48,728 bases of DNA from an uncultured Flavonifractor sp. (lineage in GTDB: Bacteria; Bacillota; Clostridia; Oscillospirales; Oscillospiraceae): positions 1-48,728 of the forward strand of contig CANSQX010000004.1 of NCBI GenBank assembly GCA_947649225.1, read 5' to 3'. The notes beneath the pieces are model-generated. The model worked only from the letters and a program-made list of their open reading frames with translations. It was not told the origin of the DNA and did no database searches. Below, piece by piece: positions 1 to 8,170 of this stretch. The translations under genes and the position numbers were made by a program. How positions within the stretch are numbered: position 1 is the stretch's first letter; every line of letters begins with the position of its first letter.

Positions 1-331
1 TAAAGATAGGCAGGGAGATCACCAGGGCGAAGATCACGCTGACCACAACGGCGGTGAGCACGCCCAGAATAATGGGCATCTGATACACCTGGGACATGAC
101 GGCCACGGCGTAGCCGCCCAGGCCCACGAAAGCCTGCTGGCCCAGGGAGACCAGGCCGGTATAGCCGCTGAGGAGGTTCCACATCTGGGCCAGGGCCAGA
201 TAGAGGAAAAACAGCCGCAGGATGTTGACCACATAGCTGCTGCCCCAGGCGAAGCCGGTAAACAGGACGACCAGGACGGCGGCCACCACCACCCATTTGA
301 TGATCTGGGCGGTATTTTTCTGTTCTTTCAT
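1..331 (-). CDS. livM: LivM-type ABC transporter permease, partial (C-terminus outside window)
   Basis: Inner-membrane permease of a branched-chain-amino-acid/amide (HAAT family) ABC importer. Only the first ~110 codons are present; the gene runs off the left edge. The N-terminus has a hydrophobic segment at about residues 11-28, followed by the LivM signature SGYTGLVSLGQQAFVGLGGY, which is conserved in this family. I chose the ATG at 331 because the hydrophobic start follows directly and it lies 12 bases after the livH stop, as expected in a liv operon. Gene order on this strand is livK, livG, livF, livH, livM. The substrate cannot be read from the sequence; HAAT systems also carry urea, amides and aromatic amino acids. 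Confidence 0.9.
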   Translation of the reverse strand, partial: MKEQKNTAQIIKWVVVAAVLVVLFTGFAWGSSYVVNILRLFFLYLALAQMWNLLSGYTGLVSLGQQAFVGLGGYAVAVMSQVYQMPIILGVLTAVVVSVIFALVISLPIF

Positions 332-343
332 CCCTCTGCCCCC

Positions 344-1222
344 CTACTTGCGCTTCATGTTGGACAGCAGGCCCGCAGGCTTGACCGTCAGCAGAATCAG
401 CATCACAATGTAGCCGGCGAAGATCTGATAGCCGGTGCCGAAGAAATAGGAGCCCAGCAGCTGGGCCAGACCCAGGATCACGCCGCCCAGCAGGGTGCCG
501 CCAATGCTCCCCATACCGCCGATGACCACCACGCCGAAGGCGATGATCAGGTACTGGGTGCCCGAATAGGGGTAGAAGACGAAGGTGTTGCCCACCAGCA
601 GGCCGGCGATGCAGGCGGTGACCATGGCGATACACATCGTCACCGAGTAGATGAGCTTGGTGTGGACCCCCATCAGCTCGGCGGCCCGCACGTTGTCGGA
701 GGCCGCCCGGATGGCCCGGCCCAGATAGGTGTGCTTGATCAGCATGGTCAGGGCCAGAATGACGATCACCGCCACCACGAAGTTGAGCAGGTAGGCCCCC
801 GAGATGGAGACGTACTTGGTGGCCACCACGTTCATGTTGGCCACGGCGCTGTCGATGGAGCGGGCGTCCGCCCCGAACTTCAGGGTCAGGGCGTTCTGGA
901 TGATGATGGACAGGCCGAAGGTCACCAGCAGGGCGGGCTCCGCCCCCTTGTCGATCACCTTGTTGACCAGGAAATTCTGGAGCAGGAAGCCCACCACCAT
1001 CATCACCACGATGGTGAAGATCAGGGCCAGCAGGATATTGTTGGAGAAGACGGACGCAAAGACCATGATGAGGAACGAACAGAGGATCATCAGGTTGCCG
1101 TGGGCGATGTTGGTCAGGCCCATGATGCCGAAGATGAGGGACAGGCCCACGCCCACAATGGCGTACAGGCCGCCCAGCAGAATGCCCGTCACGATGGACT
1201 GGGTCAGCAGTGCGAGATCCAT
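344..1222 (-). CDS. livH: LivH-type ABC transporter permease
   Basis: Second inner-membrane permease of the Liv-type importer, 292 residues, the usual length for LivH. It is strongly hydrophobic with about eight predicted membrane segments and carries family motifs near the N-terminus (GGLYAIVGVGLSLIFGIMG, then NIAHG) and a glycine-rich VVIGGMGSIGGTLLGG loop in the C-terminal third. The ATG at 1222 has a GGGGAG ribosome site seven bases upstream. It lies between livF and livM with short gaps and is clearly part of one operon. With LivM it should form the heterodimeric pore energised by LivF and LivG. Confidence 0.94.
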   Translation of the reverse strand: MDLALLTQSIVTGILLGGLYAIVGVGLSLIFGIMGLTNIAHGNLMILCSFLIMVFASVFSNNILLALIFTIVVMMVVGFLLQNFLVNKVIDKGAEPALLVTFGLSIIIQNALTLKFGADARSIDSAVANMNVVATKYVSISGAYLLNFVVAVIVILALTMLIKHTYLGRAIRAASDNVRAAELMGVHTKLIYSVTMCIAMVTACIAGLLVGNTFVFYPYSGTQYLIIAFGVVVIGGMGSIGGTLLGGVILGLAQLLGSYFFGTGYQIFAGYIVMLILLTVKPAGLLSNMKRK

Positions 1223-1239
1223 GCTTCTTCTCCCCCTCT

Positions 1240-1968
1240 CTATGCGTATTTGTTGATGCCGAAATAGGCGTCCTTGACCTCGTCCTCGGGCAGCTCGCCG
1301 GAGGGACCCTCCATCACCACGCCGCCCTTGACCATGACATAGCTGTAGTGGGAGTTCTCCAGGCTGCGGTGGACCTCCTGGTCCACCAGGACCACGGTCA
1401 TGCCCGCCTCGTTGATCTCGTGGAGCTTTTCGTAGATGTCCCCGATGACCACCGGGGCCAGGCCCAGGGAGATCTCGTCGCAGATGATGAGGTCCGGGTC
1501 GGACATGATGGCCCGGGCGATGGCCAGCATCTGCCGCTGGCCGCCGGAGAGGAAGCTGGCCAGCTGCTTCTCCTTCTCCTTGAGGACCGGGAAGAGCTGG
1601 TACACCTTGTCCATCAGCTCGGCCCTCTTTTTCCGGGGCCCAGGGGTATAGGCCCCCATGAGCAGGTTTTCCCGGATGCTCATGCCCTCGAAGACCTCGC
1701 TGCCCTCCGGGCTCATGGTGATGCCCCGGCGGACGATGAGGCTGGTGCGCAGGCCGGTGATGTCCTCGTCCTTGAAGAAGACCTTGCCCTTGCTGGGCCG
1801 GTTGGTCCCCATCACGGCGTTGAGCAGGGTGGACTTGCCCGCGCCGTTGGCCCCGATCACCGCCGTAATGGCGCCCTTCTGAAACTTCATATTGATGTCG
1901 TGGACGGCCAGGAAGTCGCCGTAGCGCACATCCACATCCTCCACACGCAGGAGATACTCCTCAGCCAT
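1240..1968 (-). CDS. livF: LivF-type ABC transporter ATP-binding protein
   Basis: Cytoplasmic ATPase subunit of the Liv importer, 242 residues. Walker A is GANGAGKST (about residue 37), the ABC signature is LSGGQRQMLAIARA, and Walker B is DLIICDEISLGLAP with the typical LivF SLGLAP ending. The C-terminal YVMVKGGVVMEG segment is the LivF form. The start at 1968 overlaps the end of livG by 8 bases, so the two ATPases are translationally coupled, as is common for this pair. Confidence 0.95.
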   Translation of the reverse strand: MAEEYLLRVEDVDVRYGDFLAVHDINMKFQKGAITAVIGANGAGKSTLLNAVMGTNRPSKGKVFFKDEDITGLRTSLIVRRGITMSPEGSEVFEGMSIRENLLMGAYTPGPRKKRAELMDKVYQLFPVLKEKEKQLASFLSGGQRQMLAIARAIMSDPDLIICDEISLGLAPVVIGDIYEKLHEINEAGMTVVLVDQEVHRSLENSHYSYVMVKGGVVMEGPSGELPEDEVKDAYFGINKYA

Positions 1969-2692
1969 GGCTCTTCTTCACCCCCAGATAGATGCGCTCC
2001 ACTTCCTCGGAGGCCATGACCTCCGCCGGGAGCCCGGCCAGGATGTCCCGGCCGTCCGCCAGCAGGAGCACCCGATCGGTGCCCTTGAGCATGGTCTGGA
2101 TGACGTGCTCGATCCAGATGACGCTGTAGCCCTCGGCCTTAATGCGCTGGACAATGGCCAGGATATCGCTGACCTCCGACTCCGTGAGGCCGCCGGCCAC
2201 CTCGTCAAAGAGAAGCAGCTTGGGCCCGGAGGCCAGCGCCACGCCGATCTCCAGCCGCTTTCTATCCAAAAGGCTCAGCTTTCCGGCAAACGCCATGCTC
2301 TTTTCGCTGAGGCCTATCATTTCCAAAATCTCAACCGCCCGATCCCCGGCCTGGCGCTCGCTCAGCCCGTCGCCGAAGACGCCGCCGGTCATGACGTTCT
2401 CATAGGCCGTCATTTTCTCAAAGGCCCGGGGGATCTGGAAGGTCCGTCCGATGCCCAGGCGCACCCGCTCATTGACGCTCTTTCCCGTAATATCCTCGCC
2501 GTTGAAGCTCACCTTGCCCTTGGTGGGCTTGAGCATCCCGGTCAGGATGTTGAGCATCACCGTCTTGCCCGCGCCGTTCGGACCGATGACGCCCAGAATT
2601 TCGTTTTCCTCCAGGGTATAGTTGACCGATTTCAGGACGTGGTTGCTTCCAAAGGAAATCCCCAAATCCTCCACTGTCAGTATGGGAGCCAC
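1961..2692 (-). CDS. livG: LivG-type ABC transporter ATP-binding protein
   Basis: Second ATPase subunit of the Liv importer. I chose a GTG start at 2692: GGAGG lies 8 bases upstream and it gives a 243-residue protein beginning just before the first beta strand (ILTVEDLGISFG). The frame is open further upstream, but that part has no LivG similarity. Walker A is GPNGAGKT. The LivG-specific FQIPRAFEKMTAYENV segment and the LSLLDRKRLEIGVAL signature variant follow, then Walker B LLLFDEVAGGLTESE. The signature differs from the canonical LSGGQ but is normal for LivG. Confidence 0.92.
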   Translation of the reverse strand: MAPILTVEDLGISFGSNHVLKSVNYTLEENEILGVIGPNGAGKTVMLNILTGMLKPTKGKVSFNGEDITGKSVNERVRLGIGRTFQIPRAFEKMTAYENVMTGGVFGDGLSERQAGDRAVEILEMIGLSEKSMAFAGKLSLLDRKRLEIGVALASGPKLLLFDEVAGGLTESEVSDILAIVQRIKAEGYSVIWIEHVIQTMLKGTDRVLLLADGRDILAGLPAEVMASEEVERIYLGVKKSHG

Positions 2693-2725
2693 ACGCTTCC
2701 CCTCCGTTTCTCCCGGTTTCGTTTT

Positions 2726-2760
2726 GGGCGCTGCCCGGCGCACCGCGCCGGGCAGCGCCC
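2726..2760 (-). repeat. Intercistronic GC-rich hairpin between livK and livG
   Basis: A perfect 15-bp inverted repeat (GGGCGCTGCCCGGCG / CGCCGGGCAGCGCCC) around a 5-base loop lies between the livK stop and the livG start. No T-run follows on either strand, so it is not a standard intrinsic terminator. Such hairpins after binding-protein genes often stabilise the upstream message, raising binding-protein levels over the membrane parts. That role is inferred here. Confidence 0.6.
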
Positions 2761-2813
2761 AGGTTCTGTCGTTGATGGAAGTCCGTCCGGCCGGTTCCCC
2801 GCAGGGGCCGGAA

Positions 2814-4157
2814 TCAGTTGTGGTTGGGGATGTAGATGGGATCCACAGTGGCAATCACGTCGAAGGAGCCGGCGCCCACGATGGTCTTCTCGTACTCCCA
2901 AGTCTCGCCCTTCACCCACTGGCAGGTGACGCAGGGCACGGCGGCCACGTTGTTCTCGTCAAAGGACAGGTGGCCGTAGATGCTGTCGATGTCGGTGGCC
3001 AGGATGGCGTCCCGGATGGTGGCGGGCTCCAGGTCCTTGCAGCGGGAGAGGGCGTCCTGGAGGACCTCGAAGCCGGACACGTCATAGCCGATGGTGGCGG
3101 GGAACTGGGTGCCCTTCTCGGCCTCCCACTTGGCGCAGATGTCCTCGCAGGAGATGTTGAGCAGCGGAGAGGTGAAGGGGAAGCTGCGATCCCACAGAAC
3201 CTCGCTCATCAGGCCCTCGCCGTAGCCCTCGCCCAGGGCCACCACGTCGGTGTCGAAGTGCTCGGCCTTGCCGATGGTCATGACCTTGGGGATGTAGCCC
3301 AGCTGGAAGAACTGCTGCCAGCAGGTGGTGAAGGCGGGGGTGATCTGGTTGGCCACGATAATGTCGCAGCCGGCGTTCTTCAGCTGGGTGATGATGTTGG
3401 TGTAGTCGGTGGTGGTGGAGGGGAACCGGCCGGGATCCACGATCTCGTAGCCGCGGCCGGGCAACAGCTCGTTCATCTTGGCGGACATGGTGACGCCGTC
3501 CACCTCGCTGTCGAAGATGTAGCCCACCTTCTTGTTGGTGTCCAGCTTATCCCAGGCGTCGATGTAGTCGCTGAGCATCCCATCCTGGTAGAACATGATG
3601 CCGGTGGCCCACTCGAAGGGCCCGCCGGTGAGCCAGGAGTCGGCGGGGGTGTTGACCATCAGGGCGGGGACGGAGTACCGCTCGGCCACCGCAGAGACGG
3701 GGCTGGTGGTGTCGGGGGTCCAGGCGCCCATAAGGATGTCCACCTTGTCGTCCAGGACCATCTTGGTGGCCACCTCGGTGGCCTTGGTGGGATCGCTCTC
3801 GGAGTCGCCGGTGATCACGCGGACGGGCAGGTTCTTGCCATAGGACTCGATGTAAATACCGCCCTCCTGGTTGATGACCTCCAGGCACTGGTCCTCCACC
3901 CAGTCATAGGCCACCACAAAACAGGACAGGGGGCCGGTGAAGGGGGCCACATAGCCCACCAGGATCTCCTCTTTGTCCCCGGCAGGAGCGGCAGGGGCAT
4001 CGCCGCCTCCGGCGGGCTCAGTCGCGCCGCCGGTGGTTCCGCCGCCGGATGCCGCGCCTCCGCCGGCAGACTCCCCGCCGCCGGAGCAGCCGGTCACGGC
4101 CAGGGCGAACACCATGACTGCCGCAAGCAGCAATGCCATGAGCTTTGACTTTTTCAT
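2814..4157 (-). CDS. livK: LivK-type substrate-binding lipoprotein
   Basis: Extracytoplasmic binding protein (type-1 periplasmic-binding fold) that captures the substrate for the LivFGHM transporter. The ATG at 4157 follows GAGGAGG by 6 bases and gives 447 residues. The signal peptide starts MKKSKLMALLLAA and ends in a lipobox (AVTGC), so the mature protein should be lipid-anchored through Cys. A Gly/Ala/Pro-rich linker of about 35 residues follows, then the binding domain starting ILVGYVAPFTGPLS, typical of LivJ/K-like proteins. It is the first gene of the operon and has its own promoter upstream. Ligand identity is not deducible. Confidence 0.9.
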   Translation of the reverse strand: MKKSKLMALLLAAVMVFALAVTGCSGGGESAGGGAASGGGTTGGATEPAGGGDAPAAPAGDKEEILVGYVAPFTGPLSCFVVAYDWVEDQCLEVINQEGGIYIESYGKNLPVRVITGDSESDPTKATEVATKMVLDDKVDILMGAWTPDTTSPVSAVAERYSVPALMVNTPADSWLTGGPFEWATGIMFYQDGMLSDYIDAWDKLDTNKKVGYIFDSEVDGVTMSAKMNELLPGRGYEIVDPGRFPSTTTDYTNIITQLKNAGCDIIVANQITPAFTTCWQQFFQLGYIPKVMTIGKAEHFDTDVVALGEGYGEGLMSEVLWDRSFPFTSPLLNISCEDICAKWEAEKGTQFPATIGYDVSGFEVLQDALSRCKDLEPATIRDAILATDIDSIYGHLSFDENNVAAVPCVTCQWVKGETWEYEKTIVGAGSFDVIATVDPIYIPNHN

Positions 4158-4285
4158 TGTCATCCTCCTCATCAAGCATACGCAAATTTGGCATTTATTC
4201 CACGCAGCTGAGCGTGCTCCGCCGCGGTATGCCCCGCTGAATGGGCAATGTGCACAGATATGCCCCCCGCTTTTTTTCGCTCCTT

Positions 4286-4314
4286 ATCATATCAGGACAA
4301 GGAACATTTGTGAA
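4286..4314 (-). promoter_or_regulatory. Predicted sigma-A promoter for livK
   Basis: On the minus strand, TTCACA (5/6 match to the -35 consensus) is followed by a 17-base spacer and TATGAT (5/6 match to the -10). It lies about 130 bases before the livK start in an AT-rich gap of about 240 bases after lysR, leaving room for a long 5' leader. No strong hairpin cascade typical of a riboswitch was seen in the leader. Confidence 0.55.
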
Positions 4315-4400
4315 ATTGCAAAAAGTTATCTCCGCATTCCAAAAACGCATGTTCCGAAAATCGTTTGCAGTTTCTTTGAAAAAAGCGAAAAATGCCCTGA

Positions 4401-5354
4401 TTATATGCCGCAGTAGGGATCCGGGTGCTCCCGGAAAAATAGCTCCGTCTCCTCCAGAAGCAGCGGGAGAGAGGGCGCGGCGCACTTTTTGCTCCAGACC
4501 AGGGATACACCGCTCCGGGTGCCCTCCAGATCGAAGCTCCGGACGGGGATCCCGGGCTCGATCTTCGCCGCCCGGTCCACTACATAGACCTTGTCGTCGC
4601 TGTCCAGGCTCAGGGCGAAGGAGGTGGCGTCCTGGATATAGACATCCACCGTGGGAATGAAGCCAGCCTCCATGCACATGTTGTCGATGAGGGTCTTGTA
4701 GGTGGGCACCTTGGCGGGCGAGTGAACGATAAAGCGCTGATAGCGCAGGTCCTCCACGGCGATCCGGTCCTTGACCGCCAGGGGGTTGCTGGGGAGCATG
4801 TTCACGCTGAGGGGAAAGTAGAGCAGATCCCGGACCTCCAGGCTGTCCGCACAGGTCTCCCGGATGTCGTCCCCCTCGAAGCGGGAGGTGAAGGCGGCGT
4901 CCAGCTGGCCGTTGAGCACCCGGTGCCGGAGCTCCGGAAAGCTGAAGCACAGGACGGACAGGGCCACCTCCGGGTACTTCTGGCGAAAGCGGTTGATGAT
5001 GGGCATGAAAAAATAGCTCAGATCATAAAAGTTGTGAATGCCCACCGCCAGTTGGCCGAAGGTCCCCTTCTGGAGCACGTGGGCCTTGATGATGTTATGC
5101 TCAATGGTGGGCATCATGGCCGACCAGAACTGGAAGAGATGCCGCCCCGCCGGGGTCAGGGTCACCGTCCCCCGCTCCCTGATAAACAGAATCAGGCCCA
5201 GGGCGTGCTCAATGGCCGCAATGCTCTTGCTCATCACCGGCTGGGTCAGGTTGAGCTCCTCCGCCGCCTTGGTGAAGTTCAGCAGCTCCGCCGCCACCAG
5301 AAAGCGCTGAATCTGCGCCAGACTGATGGAAAACATGTTCATTCGGTTGTACAT
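4401..5354 (-). CDS. LysR-family transcriptional regulator
   Basis: DNA-binding regulator with an N-terminal winged helix-turn-helix and a C-terminal ligand-binding (LysR substrate) domain. The helix-turn-helix segment FTKAAEELNLTQPVMSKSIAAIE is the textbook LysR pattern. I use the ATG at 5354 (317 residues, about family length); another ATG lies four codons in. It is codirectional with and immediately upstream of the liv operon, so it may control that operon in response to the transported substrate. LysR proteins often act divergently, however, so control of degV is also possible. Effector unknown. Confidence 0.88.
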   Translation of the reverse strand: MYNRMNMFSISLAQIQRFLVAAELLNFTKAAEELNLTQPVMSKSIAAIEHALGLILFIRERGTVTLTPAGRHLFQFWSAMMPTIEHNIIKAHVLQKGTFGQLAVGIHNFYDLSYFFMPIINRFRQKYPEVALSVLCFSFPELRHRVLNGQLDAAFTSRFEGDDIRETCADSLEVRDLLYFPLSVNMLPSNPLAVKDRIAVEDLRYQRFIVHSPAKVPTYKTLIDNMCMEAGFIPTVDVYIQDATSFALSLDSDDKVYVVDRAAKIEPGIPVRSFDLEGTRSGVSLVWSKKCAAPSLPLLLEETELFFREHPDPYCGI

Positions 5355-5388
5355 AGCCACCCCCGCTCCCCGTCCTGCCGATAATGCC

Positions 5389-5418
5389 ATTATAGCATAC
5401 CCGCCCGCCGGTTGTAAA
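5389..5418 (-). promoter_or_regulatory. Predicted sigma-A promoter for lysR
   Basis: Minus-strand TTTACA (5/6), 18-base spacer, and a perfect TATAAT ending about 35 bases upstream of the chosen lysR start. Confidence 0.6.
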
Positions 5419-5479
5419 AACAAATCTTTACAAAAGGCGGGCCAGTTTCCGTGCAGACAGACCCGCCGCCCCGGAGTCC

Positions 5480-5507
5480 TTGACTTTTTCCGGGATTCCG
5501 ATATAAT
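5480..5507 (+). promoter_or_regulatory. Predicted sigma-A promoter for degV
   Basis: TTGACT (5/6), 16-base spacer, perfect TATAAT, about 70 bases upstream of the degV start and back-to-back with the lysR promoter. A second TATAAT-like stretch follows immediately, so the exact -10 could shift. Confidence 0.6.
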
Positions 5508-5575
5508 ATCCTATATAATAGGATGCCGGAACACCGTTGGAGAGCGTTCAGATTGTGATACAAGAGAGGTTTATT

Positions 5576-6442
5576 ATGGGCAAAGTAGCAGTTGTCACCG
5601 ACAGCAACAGCGGAATCACCCAGCAGGAGGGCAAAGAGCTCGGCATCTATGTGCTGCCCATGCCCTTTTATATCAATGAGGCCCTCTACCTGGAGGACAT
5701 CACTCTGAGTCAGGAGGAATTTTACCGGCACCTGGCCGCAGACGCCGACGTGAAGACCACCCAGCCCGCGCCGGGGGATGTCACCGACCTGTGGGACAAG
5801 GTGCTCCAGTCCTATGACGAGCTGGTCCACATCCCCATGTCCAGTGGACTGAGCAGCTCCTGCGAGACGGCGGCCATGCTGGCCCAGGACTACGACGGCC
5901 GGGTCCAGGTGGTCAACAACCAGCGCATCTCAGTGACCCAGCGCCGTTCGGTACAGGACGCCCTCGCTCTGGCCGCCGCCGGAAAGAGCGCCGCTGAAAT
6001 CCGGGGGATCCTGGAAGCCGTCAAGTTCGACTCCGACATCTATATTACGGTTGATACCCTGAAATACCTGAAAAAAGGGGGCCGCTGCACCCCGGCCGCC
6101 GCCGCCATCGGCACCGTGCTCAATCTGAAGCCGGTGCTGCGGATCAAGGGAGAGAAGCTGGACGCCTATGCCAAGGCCCGGGGCTGGAAATCGGCAAAAA
6201 AGATCATGATCGACGTCATCCGCGAGGTGATGGTCCGGGACTTCCCCGGCTGCTCCGGCGATGATTTCTTACTGGATGCGGCCTACACCGGCTCCCGGGA
6301 GGAGGCCCAGGAGTGGCTGGCGGAGCTGGAGGCCGCTTTCCCCGGCTACCAGATCCATATGGACCCCCTCTCGCTCAGCGTGGCCTGCCACATCGGCCCG
6401 GGGGCCCGGGCCGTCACGCTGACCAAGCGGCTCTCCATATAG
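5576..6442 (+). CDS. DegV family fatty-acid-binding protein
   Basis: Member of the DegV/FakB family, which binds a fatty acid in the cleft between two domains; FakB proteins present it to the kinase FakA for phosphorylation. At 288 residues it has normal length. Key segments are the N-terminal VVTDSNSGI (lipid head-group Ser), TTQPAPGD, HIPMSSGLSSSC, and the C-terminal HIGPGA. The ATG at 5576 is preceded by GAGAGG. No fakA is present in the window, so a role in fatty-acid activation is family knowledge rather than context. It is monocistronic, with its own promoter and terminator. Confidence 0.92.
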   Translation: MGKVAVVTDSNSGITQQEGKELGIYVLPMPFYINEALYLEDITLSQEEFYRHLAADADVKTTQPAPGDVTDLWDKVLQSYDELVHIPMSSGLSSSCETAAMLAQDYDGRVQVVNNQRISVTQRRSVQDALALAAAGKSAAEIRGILEAVKFDSDIYITVDTLKYLKKGGRCTPAAAAIGTVLNLKPVLRIKGEKLDAYAKARGWKSAKKIMIDVIREVMVRDFPGCSGDDFLLDAAYTGSREEAQEWLAELEAAFPGYQIHMDPLSLSVACHIGPGARAVTLTKRLSI

Positions 6443-6465
6443 CGGGCGCAGGCAGAAGGACTTCC

Positions 6466-6514
6466 GGCCCGGGGACGGTTTTTACAGAAAACCGCCCCCG
6501 GGCCCGCTATTTTT
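6466..6514 (+). terminator. Intrinsic terminator after degV
   Basis: Long stem (GGCCCGGGG-A-CGGTTTT paired with AAAACCG-C-CCCCGGGCC, one A/C mismatch) with a 5-base loop, followed a few bases later by TTTTT. It starts about 25 bases after the degV stop. Confidence 0.8.
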
Positions 6515-6606
6515 CCCGCCGGCCTTAACCGGACCGCCCTTTCAGCCGATAAAACCAATAAGAACCAATCGAAACGGCCAGGAGAAGAGAGGAGGAGGAC
6601 AGCGAT

Positions 6607-7125
6607 ATGGAGCTGAGCGGAACAGGCCGCGCGGGGCGGAACGGAGCGGTCACTCAGGCGGCTCAGAAGGCCGTGCGGACAGGCACCCCGGCCCGGGCCG
6701 CCCGGGCCCAGATGAAGGCCGACCGGATGACCCTGTCCCGGCAGGCGCTGGCCTTTGTGGAGGAGCAGAACCGGCGCATCCAGGAGCAGGCCCGGCAGGA
6801 GCAGAACGCCAAGAGCAGCGACGAGGCCATGCTGGACTTTTTGGACAAGTCCATGAAGGAGCTGGATACCTGTCAGACCATCGCCGCCCGGATCACGGCG
6901 GGGGACAAGGTGCCCGACGAAGATTTGCGCTACCTGATGCGCCATGATCCGGACAGCTACCGGCTGGCCATAGCCATGCGCAAGCCCAAACCGGATCCCC
7001 GGCTGTGGAAGAGCGCATTGGACGACGAGCAGCGGGAGTCGCTGGCAAGCGGAGACGGCGCCTCCGCCGTGCAGGAGGCATCCCCCGCCGCCCCGGCCCG
7101 GAGCGGCGGCCGGTCCGCAGTCTGA
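6607..7125 (+). CDS. Hypothetical protein, 172 residues, mostly helical and charged
   Basis: I do not recognise this protein. The ATG at 6607 has an excellent GGAGGAGG site 8 bases upstream, and a strong terminator lies 9 bases after the stop, so it is a real single-gene unit. The first ~35 residues are basic and Ala/Gly-rich. Residues 35-75 are a charged, Gln/Arg-rich stretch likely to form a coiled coil. The middle (about 76-125) looks like a small helical domain with Asp/Leu/Met-rich segments, and the tail is Pro/Ala-rich. No signal peptide or membrane span is seen. It could be a cytoplasmic structural or stress protein; nothing in the sequence decides. Confidence 0.7.
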   Translation: MELSGTGRAGRNGAVTQAAQKAVRTGTPARAARAQMKADRMTLSRQALAFVEEQNRRIQEQARQEQNAKSSDEAMLDFLDKSMKELDTCQTIAARITAGDKVPDEDLRYLMRHDPDSYRLAIAMRKPKPDPRLWKSALDDEQRESLASGDGASAVQEASPAAPARSGGRSAV

Positions 7126-7133
7126 ATACCTGA

Positions 7134-7160
7134 CGCGGCCCCTTTGGGGCCGCGTTTTTT
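7134..7160 (+). terminator. Intrinsic terminator after the hypothetical gene
   Basis: Perfect 9-bp stem CGCGGCCCC / GGGGCCGCG with a 3-base loop followed by TTTTTT. Confidence 0.92.
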
Positions 7161-7162
7161 CC

Positions 7163-7191
7163 TTGCCATGCTCCCCTGCCGGGTGTACAAT
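7163..7191 (+). promoter_or_regulatory. Predicted sigma-A promoter for the thioesterase/deacylase pair
   Basis: TTGCCA, 17-base spacer, TACAAT, starting directly after the upstream terminator and 34 bases before the thioesterase start. Confidence 0.65.
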
Positions 7192-7224
7192 AAAAGCACT
7201 CTTTCCGAAAGGAGCTTACAACAT

Positions 7225-7626
7225 ATGCCTGTTACCGTAGGACAAGCGGGCCGCGCCGAGAGCGTGGTCACGCCGCAGAACACTGCCGACGCCGTGGGGA
7301 GCGGCCTGGTGCCCGTCTTCGCCACCCCCTTTATGGTGGCCCTGATGGAAAACGCCGCCGTCAACGCCGTCCAGGCCGGGCTGGAAGCCGGGCAGGGCAC
7401 GGTGGGCACCCGCCTGGAGGTGACCCATGACGCCGCCACTCCCATCGGCAGGAAGGTCTGGGCGGAGGCCCAAGTCACGGCCGTGGAGGGCAAGCGGATC
7501 ACCCTGTCCGTCCAGGCCTTTGATGAGGCGGGGCCCATCGGCGGAGGGACCCACGAGCGCTTTGTGATCACCGTAGACCGGTTCCTGGCCAAGGCCGGGG
7601 CCAGAGGGCAGTCCCATGTCGATTGA
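7225..7626 (+). CDS. FlK-like hotdog-fold acyl-CoA thioesterase
   Basis: 133-residue single hotdog domain related to the fluoroacetyl-CoA thioesterase FlK family. The segments SGLVPVFATP (Thr), ALMENAA (Glu), VTHDAATPIG (His) and the terminal GTHERFVI match the family's Thr-Glu-His arrangement. The ATG at 7225 has AAAGGAG about 10 bases upstream; an in-frame extension upstream contains the terminator and promoter, so it is not used. Most family members hydrolyse small acyl-CoA esters; fluoroacetate resistance should not be assumed. It overlaps the next gene by 11 bases. Confidence 0.85.
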   Translation: MPVTVGQAGRAESVVTPQNTADAVGSGLVPVFATPFMVALMENAAVNAVQAGLEAGQGTVGTRLEVTHDAATPIGRKVWAEAQVTAVEGKRITLSVQAFDEAGPIGGGTHERFVITVDRFLAKAGARGQSHVD

Positions 7627-8089
7627 GGCGTGCCGGGCCTATCTGGAGGCCCGGGGCTATGGAGATCGCATTCAGGAGTTCCAGGTCTCCAGCGCCACGG
7701 TGGAGCTGGCTGCCCAGGCCCTGGGCTGTGAGGGCGCCCGGATCGCCAAGACTCTCTCCTTTGCAGTGGGGGAGGGCTGTGTGCTGGTAGTCTGCGCCGG
7801 GGACGCCCGGATCGACAACAGCAAGTATAAGGCGCAGTTCCACTGCAAGGCCACCATGCTCACCCCCGGGCAGGTGGAGCACTTCACCGGTCACGCCGTG
7901 GGCGGCGTGTGCCCCTTCGCCATTGAGAGCCCGGCGGTCACAGCCTACCTGGATGTCTCTCTCCGGCGGTTCGATATCGTGTACCCCGCCGCCGGGAACG
8001 CGGCCTCCGCCGTGCGGCTCACCTGTGAGGAGCTGGCCGGGCTGGCCAACAGCGCCGGGTGGATCGACGTCTGCAAGGGCTGGTCCTGA
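7616..8089 (+). CDS. YbaK/EbsC-family aminoacyl-tRNA deacylase-like protein
   Basis: 157-residue protein of the YbaK/ProXp/INS superfamily, which edits mischarged aminoacyl-tRNA in trans. The conserved lysine lies in RIAKTLSF (about Lys45), and GGVCPFAI is the typical glycine-containing substrate-pocket motif. The start overlaps the thioesterase stop by 11 bases, implying translational coupling. The specific tRNA substrate (Cys-tRNAPro, Ala-tRNAPro or other) cannot be told from these motifs. Confidence 0.88.
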   Translation: MSIEACRAYLEARGYGDRIQEFQVSSATVELAAQALGCEGARIAKTLSFAVGEGCVLVVCAGDARIDNSKYKAQFHCKATMLTPGQVEHFTGHAVGGVCPFAIESPAVTAYLDVSLRRFDIVYPAAGNAASAVRLTCEELAGLANSAGWIDVCKGWS

Positions 8090-8116
8090 ATCCCAACATT
8101 TTCTGCCGAGTGTCTA

Positions 8117-8145
8117 ATGACTTTTTCCTGCCTGTGGGGTATATT
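8117..8145 (+). promoter_or_regulatory. Predicted sigma-A promoter for the DUF308 gene
   Basis: ATGACT, 17-base spacer, TATATT, located 25 bases before the DUF308 start. Confidence 0.45.
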
Positions 8146-8170
8146 ATTTCTCACAGAAAGGAGTTTTCCT

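Noticed and set aside
4158-4285. Possible riboswitch in the livK leader
   Set aside because: Leader is long enough but I could not find a terminator/antiterminator pair or a known aptamer motif.
7225-7626. Naming the FlK-like protein a fluoroacetyl-CoA thioesterase
   Set aside because: Family membership is clear but there is no sign of fluorometabolite chemistry in the window.
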